Below are positions 17,537-28,380 of a DNA stretch of 64,000 nt, piece by piece. A program made the position numbers and the translations under genes. This DNA comes from Litchfieldella xinjiangensis (GTDB lineage: Bacteria; Pseudomonadota; Gammaproteobacteria; Pseudomonadales; Halomonadaceae), in assembly GCF_000759345.1 (NCBI RefSeq), contig NZ_JPZL01000001.1, positions 1,364,001 to 1,428,000 of the forward strand. The letters run 5' to 3'. The notes under the pieces were generated by a model, which saw only the letters and a list, made by a program, of their open reading frames with translations, made no database searches and was not told the origin of the DNA. Every line of letters begins with the position of its first letter. Positions within the stretch are counted from its first letter, which is position 1.

Positions 17537-18698
17537 ACAACGCCAGCGAGCCAAGAACGACGAGCGCACCGACCAGGACGCATCGTCGCGGGACGACGGC
17601 AAGCGTTTCGCTGGGGCTGGGCCGCGTCCCTTCTGGTCGGGCACGATCACGTTCGGCCTGGTCAGCCTGCCGGTGAACCTCTACCCCGCCAATCGAGCCA
17701 AGCCGGTGTCGCTGCGCATGGTCGATCAGGAGGGCACGCCGTTGGCCCGGCGCTACTTCTGCGAGAAGGAGGGTCGCGTTCTCGAGAACAGCGAACTCAT
17801 CCGCGGCTACGAGGTGGAGAAGAATACCTTCGTGGTGGTCGAGGACCGCGAACTGGAGGAACTCGCCCCCGAAAAATCGCAGGAGATCGACCTGAAGCGC
17901 TTCGTCGGTCTCGACGAGATCGATCCGATGTATTTCCAGCGGGCCTATTTCCTGACGCCCGACAAGGGGGTCACCAAGGCCTACCGCCTGCTGGCCCAGA
18001 GCATGGAGGCCTCTGGACGCGCGGGTATCGCCACCTTCGTCATGCGCGGCAAGGAGTACCTGGTGGCCATCATTGCCGAAAAAGGCATCCTGCGTGCCGA
18101 GACGCTGCGCTTCGACGAGGAGGTGCGCGCCCCTGAGGACATCGACCTGCCCGACGCCCAGCGCCCCGACAAACAGCGGGTCAAGGCCTTCGAGAAGGCA
18201 ATCGACTCACTGACCGACAACGCGCTGCCCCAGGACGCCCTGGAGGATAAACACAGCCAAAAGATCCTGGCCCACGTTCAGGACAAGCTCGAACGCGGCG
18301 AAGACGTCATTGGTGCCGAGGAAGCGCCGGACGTGGAAGACGAACCGGGGGGCGAAGTCGTCGATCTGATGCAGGTCCTGAAGCAGAGCCTGGCCAAGGG
18401 ACGACCGCCTTCGGGTGCCCCTCCCTCCAGTCAGGACAGGAAGGGATCGGAAAGCAAACGCCCGCCGAAGAAAAAAACAGCGGCAGCCTCTGCCCCGTCG
18501 CGCAAGACACAGGCAAAACCCGTTTCCACTGGTAACAGCACAAGCAAGAGCAAGAGTAAGTCACGCACCTCCAGCACCAGCGATCTGACCTCGCTCTCCA
18601 AGACCGAACTCTATGAGCGCGCGCAGAAATTGAGCGTTTCAGGCCGCAGCCAGATGAGCAAGGCCGAATTGATCGAAGCGATCAAGAACGAGGCCTGA
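17529..18698 (+). CDS. ku: Ku protein, second copy with long basic tail and SAP/Rho-N-like end
   Basis: A 389-aa Ku homologue. The Ku core (about 30-275) starts at PFWSGTITFGLVSLPVNLY and contains a RYFCEKEG segment and a FVMRGKEYLVAI strand. It is followed by a Ser/Lys-rich linker of about 65 residues (about 290-350) and a small helical module at 350-389 (LTSLSKTELYERAQKL ... SKAELIEAIK), which resembles SAP or Rho-N DNA/RNA-binding domains. A GTG at 17529 is the likely start, overlapping the previous ku by eight bases. Extended, Lys-rich Ku tails in other bacteria affect DNA binding and sliding. The two-Ku arrangement recalls species that form Ku heterodimers. Confidence 0.93.
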   Translation: MPRQRQRAKNDERTDQDASSRDDGKRFAGAGPRPFWSGTITFGLVSLPVNLYPANRAKPVSLRMVDQEGTPLARRYFCEKEGRVLENSELIRGYEVEKNTFVVVEDRELEELAPEKSQEIDLKRFVGLDEIDPMYFQRAYFLTPDKGVTKAYRLLAQSMEASGRAGIATFVMRGKEYLVAIIAEKGILRAETLRFDEEVRAPEDIDLPDAQRPDKQRVKAFEKAIDSLTDNALPQDALEDKHSQKILAHVQDKLERGEDVIGAEEAPDVEDEPGGEVVDLMQVLKQSLAKGRPPSGAPPSSQDRKGSESKRPPKKKTAAASAPSRKTQAKPVSTGNSTSKSKSKSRTSSTSDLTSLSKTELYERAQKLSVSGRSQMSKAELIEAIKNEA

Positions 18699-18735
18699 TC
18701 CTACCCTTTTTGTATAAGCACTCATCCCCGGATAC

Positions 18736-18761
18736 GAAAAAGCCGGCCCGAGGGCCGGCTT
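18736..18761 (-). terminator. Terminator of acs
   Basis: A 9-bp stem (AAGCCGGCC / GGCCGGCTT) with a CGAG loop is followed, reading on the minus strand, by a run of five T residues. It lies about 30 bp after the acs stop codon. On the plus strand it has no T-run but may still help end the ku operon. Confidence 0.75.
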
Positions 18762-18792
18762 GGTGATGCACTAACCGCTTACTTGGCTATTT

Positions 18793-20739
<1,947 letters not shown>

Positions 20740-20876
20740 GAATAAGGCTCCTGTCCAGGAGAGTGATCCAGAAAGTTCGCCGGCCCGCGTCACTGCGAAG
20801 TAGCCGACCCAGAAAACCGTCACAGCATATACCCGCGGGGGGCGCCCCGACTTTTAGACATTGGTATTAAGATTTT

Positions 20877-20904
20877 CCTTTTTAAATTCAATTATTTAAA
20901 AAGG
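20877..20904. repeat. Perfect 11-bp AT-rich inverted repeat upstream of acs
   Basis: CCTTTTTAAAT and ATTTAAAAAGG are separated by TCAATT. It lies just past the sprT stop and 138-165 bp before the acs ATG, both genes reading leftward. It could end sprT transcription, because the stem carries a T-run in its arm, or be an operator or AT-rich activator region for acs. Its A+T content contrasts strongly with its surroundings. Confidence 0.65.
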
Positions 20905-20907
20905 GTT

Positions 20908-21468
20908 TCAAATATCCACACGCCCCTCATAGACCAAAGTCTGGGCGCATTGTCGACAACGATACTTCGTGCCCTTGCGAGCCAGCCCGTGTCGGCGGGC
21001 GCTGAAATAGTGACGATCACATTCACAACGATAGCAGTATGGCGCAGGACTGGAACGGCTGACATCGAACGAATGGGTCGTACGCGGTTTGAGGCCGAAC
21101 AGGCGCACCATCACGGTTTTCCATTCGTGTCCGTGGGGTTGCATCCACGGCCCGCCTTCCAGGTGATGGACCAGCCAATGGGCCATTTCGTGGGGGACCA
21201 CCTCGGCCAGGAAGGCGTGTCGATTCTCGCGCAGCAGCACCGGGTTGAAGCGCAGGCCGCGGCGTACATAGTGGGCTTGCCCCGCCCCCTTGCCACGCAG
21301 GTCGAACCACACGGCGGGACGCGGCAGGGCGGGATGGTAGCCAAGGCACAACTGCCAGGCCGCCTCGACCTGCTGATGAAGGCGCAGGTGGAGAGCAGCG
21401 TCATCGAGACGCTCGAGCTCGGCGGCAGAAGGCGTGGACAGGGCTGGGATGAGCGCTGGCTGATTCAT
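20908..21468 (-). CDS. sprT: SprT-family zinc metalloprotease-like protein
   Basis: A 186-aa SprT protein. The zinc protease motif is PHEMAHWLVH (H93, E94, H97), with a third ligand probably in HGHEW (H114). The C-terminal zinc ribbon has CYRC ... H ... CRQC. Eukaryotic SPRTN relatives cleave DNA-protein crosslinks; the bacterial role is poorly defined. The length is slightly above the E. coli protein (about 165 aa), mainly from the N-terminal 20 residues. It is read leftward toward acs, with 168 bp between them, and is divergent from the UPF0149 gene. Confidence 0.92.
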   Translation of the reverse strand: MNQPALIPALSTPSAAELERLDDAALHLRLHQQVEAAWQLCLGYHPALPRPAVWFDLRGKGAGQAHYVRRGLRFNPVLLRENRHAFLAEVVPHEMAHWLVHHLEGGPWMQPHGHEWKTVMVRLFGLKPRTTHSFDVSRSSPAPYCYRCECDRHYFSARRHGLARKGTKYRCRQCAQTLVYEGRVDI

Positions 21469-21548
21469 ACGATGCTAGAATGCCTCCACACGACGAAGGC
21501 GTCCAGCGCCTGCGTCAACCGACCGCTGCGTTGCAATGCGAGAGACCG

Positions 21549-22193
21549 ATGGCCGATACCCCCCCTCCCCAACCGCTGCTCGACGATGATGCCCTTGAAC
21601 GGCTCGATGAATTTCTCGAGTCCGAACGCGTGGATGCCGATGCCCTCGATCTGATCGGCACCCATGGCTTTCTGGTGGCACTGGCCGTGGCGCCTCGGGA
21701 GTGCGAGCCGGCGGTCTGGGTGGCCGATCTCTTCCAGGGTGAACCCGCCTTTACCAGCGATGGCGAGCGCCAGGAGATTCTTGGCCTACTCGAGACGCTA
21801 CGCGACAATGCCATCGCTGCCCTCGACGAAGGCCTGCTACCTGAGCTGCCCTTCGACCTGGAGCTGGGGGGCCTGCCACCCGCAGAAACCCCGATCGGCG
21901 ACTGGTGTGCCGGCTTCATGGAGGGCGTGTTCCTCGATGAGAGCGCCTGGTTCGAAGACAACGAAGAAGACGCAGCGACCTTGCTTTTGCCATTCATGGC
22001 GCTCTCGGGTCTGTTCGATGACGAGCCGGACATGGCCGAACTGGCAGGCGATCCGGAGCAGTTGGAAGGCTTGGTGCGCCAGCTTCCTGAACTCGTCCTG
22101 GACCTGTACCTTCACTACCGGGTTCCCCCTGAAAAACCCAAGCCCATGCCACGGCGCAAGCAACCGGCCGGACGCGGCAAGGGGCGACGCTAG
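21549..22193 (+). CDS. UPF0149 (YgfB/YecA-like) family protein
   Basis: A 214-aa acidic, mostly helical protein of the UPF0149 family, shown by the GTHGFLVALAVAP segment near the N-terminus and the DWCAGFMEGV motif in the middle. A basic proline-rich tail (PKPMPRRKQPAGRGKGRR) ends the protein, without the SEC-C zinc module seen in some YecA proteins. Family members affect aminopeptidase P expression regions and, in Pseudomonas, stress signalling, but no biochemical activity is settled. The ATG at 21549 is preferred over the longer frame from 21480, whose extra residues are not family-like. The gene's end overlaps clsB by four bases on the opposite strand. Confidence 0.85.
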   Translation: MADTPPPQPLLDDDALERLDEFLESERVDADALDLIGTHGFLVALAVAPRECEPAVWVADLFQGEPAFTSDGERQEILGLLETLRDNAIAALDEGLLPELPFDLELGGLPPAETPIGDWCAGFMEGVFLDESAWFEDNEEDAATLLLPFMALSGLFDDEPDMAELAGDPEQLEGLVRQLPELVLDLYLHYRVPPEKPKPMPRRKQPAGRGKGRR

Positions 22194-23311
22194 CGCAAGC
22201 GGGTCAACCAGGCATTGAACGTACCAAACAGCCACTCGCGAATGCGTTGCGCCCAAGGCCGCCGTGCCCACTGCCGTGGATCGATCTCACGGCTGGTGGC
22301 GAAGTTACGTTCGAATAGCGTGGCCACGTCCCCGGCGAAGCGCGCGTCGTCCACCTCCTGATTGGCCTCGAGATTCCACTGCAGGCTCCAATGATCGAAA
22401 TTGCACGAACCGATGCTGACCCAATCATCGGCCAGCACGAACTTGGCATGAATGAAGTTGGGCTGGAATTCGTAGATCCGCACGCCGGCACGCAACAGGC
22501 GGCCATAGAAACGCTGTCCGGCATAACGCACCCAGGGGTGGTCATGGGCATCGCCGGGAAGCAGCAGCCGAACATCGACGCCGCGCCTGGCGGCGCGGGC
22601 CAGGCGCATGCGCAAGCTCAGTGTGGGCACGAAGTAGGGTGTACACAGCCAGACCCGGCGGCTGGACGAGGCCAGCGTGCGCTGTAACGAGTGGCGAATC
22701 GCCTGGTAGCGGTAGCCCTGCCCCCAGATCACCCGCCCCCGCATGCCGTGATCGTTTTCCTGGGAGTCGGCCTCCGGCGCCAACTCACGCACCAGTGAAG
22801 GGCTGCCCTTGCCACGGGACAGGGGCGAGTCCCAGAGCCTTGCGAACAAACGCATCCAGTCGGCAACCACGGGCCCCTCGATGCGTACCGCCACTTCATA
22901 CCAGGCGTCGAGAAAATCATCGACGGCACCGAAGCCGCCGGTGAAGGCCACCCGGCCATCGATCAGCAGTAGCTTGCGGTGATCGCGCGTCAGGTTGCGC
23001 GCCAGTGAGTGGAATCCCAGCGGATTGAAGAAACGCAGCGCCACGCCACTCGCCAATAGACGCTGGCGATCCGCGTCTTCCAGACCCCGCGATCCATAGC
23101 CATCGAGCAGCAGCATCACCGTGATACCCTGGGCTGCAGCCTCTGCAAGTGCCTCGATCAGGCCATCGGCGAGACGCCCCGATTCCATCAGGTAGAGCTC
23201 GATCAGGATCGACGAGCGGGCCTTGCCGATGGCTTCGAACATCTCCGGCAGGAAGCGCTTGGCTTCGGGCAGCAGGGTAAAGCGATTGCCCTCTCTCCAC
23301 ATGCCACGCAT
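22190..23311 (-). CDS. clsB: Cardiolipin synthase ClsB-type phospholipase D protein
   Basis: A 373-aa phospholipase D superfamily enzyme with both catalytic HKD motifs: HRKLLLIDGRVAFTGG in the first half and HAKFVLADDWVSIGSCNFD in the second. The N-terminus (MRGMWREGNRFTLLPEAKRF) aligns with E. coli ClsB, which also lacks N-terminal membrane helices, so the start at 23311 is favoured. ClsB condenses phosphatidylglycerol or exchanges head groups to make cardiolipin. The C-terminus ends in a short hydrophobic/basic helix (WLFGTFNAWLTRLR). It lies back-to-back with plsB, another phospholipid gene. Cardiolipin content often matters in salt adaptation, but no specific regulation is visible. Confidence 0.92.
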   Translation of the reverse strand: MRGMWREGNRFTLLPEAKRFLPEMFEAIGKARSSILIELYLMESGRLADGLIEALAEAAAQGITVMLLLDGYGSRGLEDADRQRLLASGVALRFFNPLGFHSLARNLTRDHRKLLLIDGRVAFTGGFGAVDDFLDAWYEVAVRIEGPVVADWMRLFARLWDSPLSRGKGSPSLVRELAPEADSQENDHGMRGRVIWGQGYRYQAIRHSLQRTLASSSRRVWLCTPYFVPTLSLRMRLARAARRGVDVRLLLPGDAHDHPWVRYAGQRFYGRLLRAGVRIYEFQPNFIHAKFVLADDWVSIGSCNFDHWSLQWNLEANQEVDDARFAGDVATLFERNFATSREIDPRQWARRPWAQRIREWLFGTFNAWLTRLR

Positions 23312-23444
23312 CTCGATCTCGCTTTCCCGGGATTCGTCCTCTATTGACGCATGATTAAGCGGGACACGGAAGAACCCCCTGCGTCGGGGTCGAGCATGCC
23401 GTTATACTGGCCGATCAATTTTCCGCCCCAGACGAGGCACTGTA

Positions 23445-25925
23445 ATGGCCTGGACTTCCGTGATCGCCAATGCCTTACGCGCTCCGCTGAGACGCCTCAT
23501 TGCCCGCTGGGTCGAACTTCGTCTGATCGAGCCTGCGCCTTCTGAGCTGGCCCTCGATCCGCGGCATCCCGTGCTGTACGTACTGCCTCATCCGGCCCTC
23601 AGCGACACACTGCTGCTGGAGAGCGTCTGTGCCCGCCACGGCCTGCCCTCGCCGAGCCAACCATTGGCGGTCGGATCCATCCAGCAGCGGGCGTGCCAGC
23701 CGCTTCCAACGACCCGTCGCCGCTTCAGGCGACGCCGCTCACCCCCCCCTCCCTTTGGCCCGTTGCTCGATCACCTCGCTGCACACCCCGAGGAGGATAT
23801 CCAGATCGTGCCGGTCAGCATCTTCTGGGGACGGGCGCCCGGCAAGCGGTTCGGTTTCTGGAAGCTCATCGCGGCCGATAACTGGCAATTTACCGGCCAC
23901 CTGCGGCGGGCGTTCTCAGTGATCGTCAACGGCAAGGACGTCGAGCTGCATTTCGGTGCGCCACTCAAGTTGCGCGACCTGGTCGACGAGCGCCCCAGCG
24001 AACTCACCAACCGCAAGGTGGCACGTCTGTTGCGCGTGCATTTTCGTCGGCTTCGCACCCGCGTGCTGGGCCCCGACCTGTCGCATCGCCGCACCTTGAT
24101 CGGCGGTGTCGTGACCAGCCCCGACGTGCGCCAAGCGATTGCCGAAGTGGCCGAAGCCCAGGGGCGGTCGCGGCCCCGGGTCGAGAAGCGCGCCTGGAAT
24201 TACGGGCACGAGATCGCCTCGAACATGTCCTACCCGGTGCTGCGCTTCATGTCCCGCCTGCTCGAGCGGCTCTGGAACCGATTGTATGACGGTGTCGACG
24301 TCCAGGGCCTCGTTCAGGTCAAGCGGCTGGCCGGGGAGCATACCGTGATCTATGTGCCCTGCCATCGCAGTCACATGGATTACCTGCTGCTCTCGTACGT
24401 GCTCTACCGCGAAGGGCTGATGCCGCCGCATGTCGCCGCAGGGCGAAATCTCGACATGCCGGTGGTTGGCGGCGTGCTTCGCCGGGGAGGCGCCTTTTTC
24501 ATGCGCCGTAGCTTCAAGGACAACCGACTCTACAGCGCCGTGTTCAACGAGTACCTGCACCGCCTGTTGTCACGCGGCCACCCCCTTGAGTACTTCATCG
24601 AAGGTGGGCGATCGCGTAGCGGTCGTATGCTAACGCCCCGGCCCGGCATGCTCGCCATGAGCCTGCGCTCCCATATTCGCAGCTCCCTGCCGGGAGCCGA
24701 GGGCGGCGGACGGGGCCTGGTCTTCGTACCGGTTTATATCGGTTATGAACGCGTCCTCGAGAGCAATAGCTACCTCAAGGAACTCAAAGGACACAAGAAA
24801 CGCAAGGAAAGCCCGCTGGGGCTGGCGCGTTCACTCGGCCAGCTTCGCCAGGCCTTCGGCCGGGTCGCGGTCAATATCGGCGAGCCGCTTTACCTCGACG
24901 CCTACCTCGACAGCCAGGTCCCCCGATGGCGCCAGCAGCGCGACACGCTCAGGCCGCCCTGGCTCACCACCGCCGTGCCAAGACTCGGCGACGAACTGGC
25001 ACGACGCATCAATGACGCAGCAGCCCTCAATGCCGTCAATCTGGTAGCGTTGGTGCTCCTGGCCACACCGCATCACGCCATCGAAACCCGTCTGCTGCTG
25101 CGGCAGCTTGCGGTGATGGTCGACCTGCAAAAGCGTCTGCCGGGCGGCTCGCATATCAGCCTGCCCCACGGCACCCCAGAGACGTGGATCGCCCAGGCAG
25201 CATCACTCGGCTTCATCGAACGACGCCATCAGGCACTGGGCGAGCTGGTGCTCACCGATAGCGCGCGCGCCAGCCTGTTGAGCTGGTACCGTAACAACGT
25301 GCTGCATCTCTATGCCCTGGCGGGGCTGACGGCATTCGCGTTTCGCAACAATGCACGCCTGCGTTTGTCGGAGCTGCACGAACTCATCGCCCCCAGCTGG
25401 CCGGTGCTGAGGCGCGAGTTGTTCATTGCCGCGCCGCTCTCCCTGGAGTCCTGCTTGCGCGAAATGCTCGACACACTGACCGAGCTGGGGCTGCTCGAGG
25501 CCAACGGCAATGGGAGCTGGCAGCGTCCCGCCAGTCAGCACGAGGCGTATGAACAGTTGCGTCTGTTGGGGGGGCTTGTCCAGCCGACACTCGAGCGAGG
25601 CTTCCTGTTGCTGACCGCATTGCTGCGCGAGCCCAGCGGTAACTTGAGCCGTGATGCATTGATCGAGCAGAGCCGGCTGCTAGCCGAACGCCTCGCCCTG
25701 CTATCGGGCCTGGAGGCGCCTGAGTACTTCGATGCCCGGCTGTTCGCAGGGCTCATCGATTCGCTGCAGGAGGAGGGCTGGCTATGGCTACAGGAGGATC
25801 AAGTGCACTATGGCCCGACGCTCGAACGCGGCGCCCGTCGCGCCAGCACCCTCTTCGACCCCGCCCTGCGCCAGCGCCTGCTGCAGATATCCTCGTCGAG
25901 TCAGGCCTCGCCCAGCGAGCGGTGA
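23445..25925 (+). CDS. plsB: Glycerol-3-phosphate 1-O-acyltransferase PlsB
   Basis: An 826-aa inner-membrane-associated enzyme adding the first acyl chain to glycerol-3-phosphate. The acyltransferase HX4D motif is at H307-x4-D312 (HRSHMD), followed by the FFMRRSF segment and the glycerol-phosphate-binding EGGRSRSGR. The length matches E. coli PlsB (about 807 aa). The ATG at 23445 has a GAGG upstream. Residues about 65-95 are unusually rich in Arg and Pro ([16 protein letters not shown]), which is compatible with a loop. The 3' end overlaps the convergent rsmJ gene by 25 bp, and clsB is divergent upstream, making a phospholipid-synthesis pair. Confidence 0.96.
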   Translation: MAWTSVIANALRAPLRRLIARWVELRLIEPAPSELALDPRHPVLYVLPHPALSDTLLLESVCARHGLPSPSQPLAVGSIQQRACQPLPTTRRRFRRRRSPPPPFGPLLDHLAAHPEEDIQIVPVSIFWGRAPGKRFGFWKLIAADNWQFTGHLRRAFSVIVNGKDVELHFGAPLKLRDLVDERPSELTNRKVARLLRVHFRRLRTRVLGPDLSHRRTLIGGVVTSPDVRQAIAEVAEAQGRSRPRVEKRAWNYGHEIASNMSYPVLRFMSRLLERLWNRLYDGVDVQGLVQVKRLAGEHTVIYVPCHRSHMDYLLLSYVLYREGLMPPHVAAGRNLDMPVVGGVLRRGGAFFMRRSFKDNRLYSAVFNEYLHRLLSRGHPLEYFIEGGRSRSGRMLTPRPGMLAMSLRSHIRSSLPGAEGGGRGLVFVPVYIGYERVLESNSYLKELKGHKKRKESPLGLARSLGQLRQAFGRVAVNIGEPLYLDAYLDSQVPRWRQQRDTLRPPWLTTAVPRLGDELARRINDAAALNAVNLVALVLLATPHHAIETRLLLRQLAVMVDLQKRLPGGSHISLPHGTPETWIAQAASLGFIERRHQALGELVLTDSARASLLSWYRNNVLHLYALAGLTAFAFRNNARLRLSELHELIAPSWPVLRRELFIAAPLSLESCLREMLDTLTELGLLEANGNGSWQRPASQHEAYEQLRLLGGLVQPTLERGFLLLTALLREPSGNLSRDALIEQSRLLAERLALLSGLEAPEYFDARLFAGLIDSLQEEGWLWLQEDQVHYGPTLERGARRASTLFDPALRQRLLQISSSSQASPSER

Positions 25926-26671
25926 ACGTAGAGGTCGTAGCGACTGGTCTTGCCCTCGATGACATGGTGAGGGGCCGGCCCTGCTATCGCAGGCGCCTTG
26001 CGAGGGCGCTTGACCGTCACGCGGTGCGTGGCGGCGGCCAGTGCGCTCTGGAGAAGCATCGGTGCATCCAGGTCATCGCCGGCCAGATCGCGGAACAGCC
26101 GCATCTCCTTCTTGACCAGCGCCGACTTGTCGCGATGGGGAAACATCGGGTCCAGATGGATGACCTGAGGCGGGAAGGCTTGCCGCTCCAGTATCTTCGC
26201 CAGATCGTGCGCGGCATCGGCGTGCACCAGCGTCATGGCTTCCACGATGGGTGCCGTCTCGGCGTCCTGCCGGGCCCGAGCCAGGCCATCCTCGAGCAAG
26301 GCAAAAATCGCCGAATGGCGTTCGATCAACAGCACCTCGGCACCCAAGCTCGCCAGCACGAAGGCATCGCGGCCCAATCCAGCCGTCGCATCGACCACGC
26401 GCGGTGAGGTCACCTTGCCCAGCCCACAGGCCTTGGCCACGAGCTGGCCGCGTCCGCCCCCGAAGCGGCGACGATGCGCCGCCTGGCCAGTGACGAAATC
26501 GACCTTGAGCGGCTTGCCGTAACGCGATTCGTCACCCGCCAGTACCAGGGCTCCGTCGTGCATGACCAGATTCAGCCCATCGCCGTTCTCGGGCGCCCAC
26601 GGCAGGCCCAGCCGTTCGGCCAATGGCTCGAGGCCAACGCCGCACACCCTCACGGGTACCGCCGGGTTCAT
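25901..26671 (-). CDS. rsmJ: 16S rRNA (guanine1516-N2)-methyltransferase RsmJ
   Basis: A 256-aa SAM-dependent methyltransferase with the class I motif [15 protein letters not shown], the acidic end of strand 2 (LLIERHS) and the catalytic-region LDPMFPHR, all typical of RsmJ (YhiQ), which modifies G1516 of 16S rRNA. The C-terminus ([17 protein letters not shown]) is also family-like. Its ATG overlaps the stop of tsaB by four bases (ATGA), so the two are translationally coupled. It converges on plsB with a 25-bp overlap. Confidence 0.94.
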   Translation of the reverse strand: MNPAVPVRVCGVGLEPLAERLGLPWAPENGDGLNLVMHDGALVLAGDESRYGKPLKVDFVTGQAAHRRRFGGGRGQLVAKACGLGKVTSPRVVDATAGLGRDAFVLASLGAEVLLIERHSAIFALLEDGLARARQDAETAPIVEAMTLVHADAAHDLAKILERQAFPPQVIHLDPMFPHRDKSALVKKEMRLFRDLAGDDLDAPMLLQSALAAATHRVTVKRPRKAPAIAGPAPHHVIEGKTSRYDLYVHRSLGEA

Positions 26672-27369
26672 GCGTTCTTCTGCCAGGCCACCTGGTCGCG
26701 CAGATAGATCGGCTGGATCAAATGCGCCTCACGCGCCTCACCGGCCGCAAATTGACGGGCGGCCAGCCAGGCCATCTCCTCGGCGGCGGGGTGCATGTCC
26801 TCGAACGTCTGGCTCATGGCATCCTGCAGCAGGACGGGCATCGCGTCCCAGAGCGTCCAGCCCGAGCCGACGCCGACCCAATCGACGTCCTGCGCGTTCG
26901 AGGGCAGCGTAAGGCGCTCGGGAGGCAGCACGGCCTCATCGAGCAAGCGTTCAAGGCCATCGTCATGGCAGCGGTAAGCAGCGACGTAGATCTCGCCCAT
27001 ACGCGCGTCCAGTGCGGCCAGCACGTGGCGAACGTGATGATGGCGATTGGCACGCAACGCCAGCGCTTCGAGGGTGGAGACGCCAAGCAGCGGGCGATCG
27101 GCGCCGAAAGCCAGCCCTTGGGCCGTCCCGGCGGCGATGCGCAATCCGGTAAACGACCCCGGGCCCCGGCCGTAGGCAACGGCATCGAGGGACGACACCC
27201 CGATACCCGCTTCGGCAAGCAGCTCTTCAACCATCGGCATCAGGCGACGCGTGTGCTCGCGGGGCGCCAGTGAAAAGCGCGAAATGACCTCGTCACGCCC
27301 TTCGCGATGAACCATCAACGCCGCAGAGCAAGCCTGGGTGGAGGCATCCAGCGCCAGTAGGGTCGGCAT
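26668..27369 (-). CDS. tsaB: tRNA threonylcarbamoyladenosine biosynthesis protein TsaB
   Basis: A 233-aa ASKHA-fold protein needed with TsaD and TsaE for t6A37 of ANN-decoding tRNAs. It shows the N-terminal [15 protein letters not shown] and the [19 protein letters not shown] segment of this non-catalytic TsaD paralogue. The length is normal. It is followed without a gap by rsmJ, making a two-gene RNA-modification operon. A TATAAT hexamer on the minus strand at 27405-27410 could be its -10 element, but no good -35 was found. The adk terminator-like hairpin separates it from adk. Confidence 0.95.
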   Translation of the reverse strand: MPTLLALDASTQACSAALMVHREGRDEVISRFSLAPREHTRRLMPMVEELLAEAGIGVSSLDAVAYGRGPGSFTGLRIAAGTAQGLAFGADRPLLGVSTLEALALRANRHHHVRHVLAALDARMGEIYVAAYRCHDDGLERLLDEAVLPPERLTLPSNAQDVDWVGVGSGWTLWDAMPVLLQDAMSQTFEDMHPAAEEMAWLAARQFAAGEAREAHLIQPIYLRDQVAWQKNA

Positions 27370-27415
27370 ATGTCGCGTACCTCAGGGCAGATCAGTGGCC
27401 GGGTATTATACGACA

Positions 27416-27439
27416 ACGGCCCGCAGGTGTGCGGGCCGT
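27416..27439 (-). terminator. Terminator-like hairpin after adk
   Basis: A perfect 10-bp stem (ACGGCCCGCA / TGCGGGCCGT) with a four-base loop lies 20 bp past the adk stop. The minus-strand tail is only mildly T-rich (TGTCGTATAAT). Confidence 0.6.
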
Positions 27440-27458
27440 CGATCGTTCCAGAAGGGGA

Positions 27459-28115
27459 TCAGCTCTCGAGTGCTGCCTTCACCTGGCGCGTGATATCGTC
27501 GATGCTGCCGACCCCTTCCACGCGATGGTATTTGGGGGCCTTCTCGGGCTCTTTCTCCGCCCACTCTCGGTAGTAGTCGACCAGCGGTGCGGTCTGCTCA
27601 TGATAGACAGCGAGACGATTGCGAACGGTGGATTCGCGATCGTCGTCACGCTGTATCAGGGCCTCGCCGGTGACGTCGTCCTTGCCAGGCTCCTTGGGCG
27701 GCTGGTATTCGAGGTGATATACACGACCCGAACCGGGATGCACGCGACGACCGGCCAAGCGCTTGACGATCTCCTCGTCATCGACGGCGATTTCAAGAAC
27801 ATGATCGAGTTTGACGTTGGCTTCTTTCATCGCTTCCGCCTGGCGAATCGTGCGCGGGAAGCCATCGAAGAGAAACCCGTTGGCGCAATCCGGCTGGCTG
27901 ATGCGCTCCTTGACCAGATCGATGATGATGTCGTCGGACACCAGCCCCCCGCTGGACATGATCTCCTTGACCTTGAGCCCCAGGTCGCTACCTTCCTTGA
28001 CAGCGGCACGCAGCATGTCACCAGTGGAGATCTGCGGGATACTGTAATGTTCGCAGATGAACTGGGCTTGCGTACCCTTACCGGCCCCCGGGGCGCCCAA
28101 CAGGATCAAACGCAT
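27459..28115 (-). CDS. adk: Adenylate kinase
   Basis: A 218-aa enzyme converting ATP and AMP to two ADP. The Walker A loop is GAPGAGKGT at the N-terminus, followed by [10 protein letters not shown] and [13 protein letters not shown] of the AMP-binding region. The LID domain is the long bacterial form ([16 protein letters not shown]) without a cysteine zinc site. The ATG at 28115 has AGGAG nine bases upstream; the frame extends further but without homology. It is a single-gene unit between hairpins. Confidence 0.97.
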   Translation of the reverse strand: MRLILLGAPGAGKGTQAQFICEHYSIPQISTGDMLRAAVKEGSDLGLKVKEIMSSGGLVSDDIIIDLVKERISQPDCANGFLFDGFPRTIRQAEAMKEANVKLDHVLEIAVDDEEIVKRLAGRRVHPGSGRVYHLEYQPPKEPGKDDVTGEALIQRDDDRESTVRNRLAVYHEQTAPLVDYYREWAEKEPEKAPKYHRVEGVGSIDDITRQVKAALES

Positions 28116-28309
28116 CTGAACTGCTCCTTGAATGACATGAAAAGCGTTTTTATAACGTGGCATAGATGGATTAATCGAGACGATACCCGGGCTCCCTCGC
28201 CCAGACAAGCGCCCCGGACCTGACAAACAGCCTGAGTGTCATAAAAATGACCTTTATCATCAGGTGCTTGGCTTACGATTAACACTTTGGTCTGGCGAGA
28301 GGCGCGAGA

Positions 28310-28342
28310 CATAAAAGACAACGGCGCCCGTAGGCGCCGTTG
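28310..28342 (-). terminator. Rho-independent terminator after aceF
   Basis: A perfect 10-bp stem (CAACGGCGCC / GGCGCCGTTG) with a CGTA loop is followed on the minus strand by TCTTTTATGT. It lies about 40 bp past the aceF stop and ends the aceE-aceF operon. Confidence 0.78.
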
Positions 28343-28380
28343 GTTGAGGACAGCGGTATTTCTTACCGCAATCCAGACGG

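Noticed and set aside
27405-27410. Perfect TATAAT upstream of tsaB
   Set aside because: No acceptable -35 at the right distance was found, so I did not list it as a promoter, though it may still be used.
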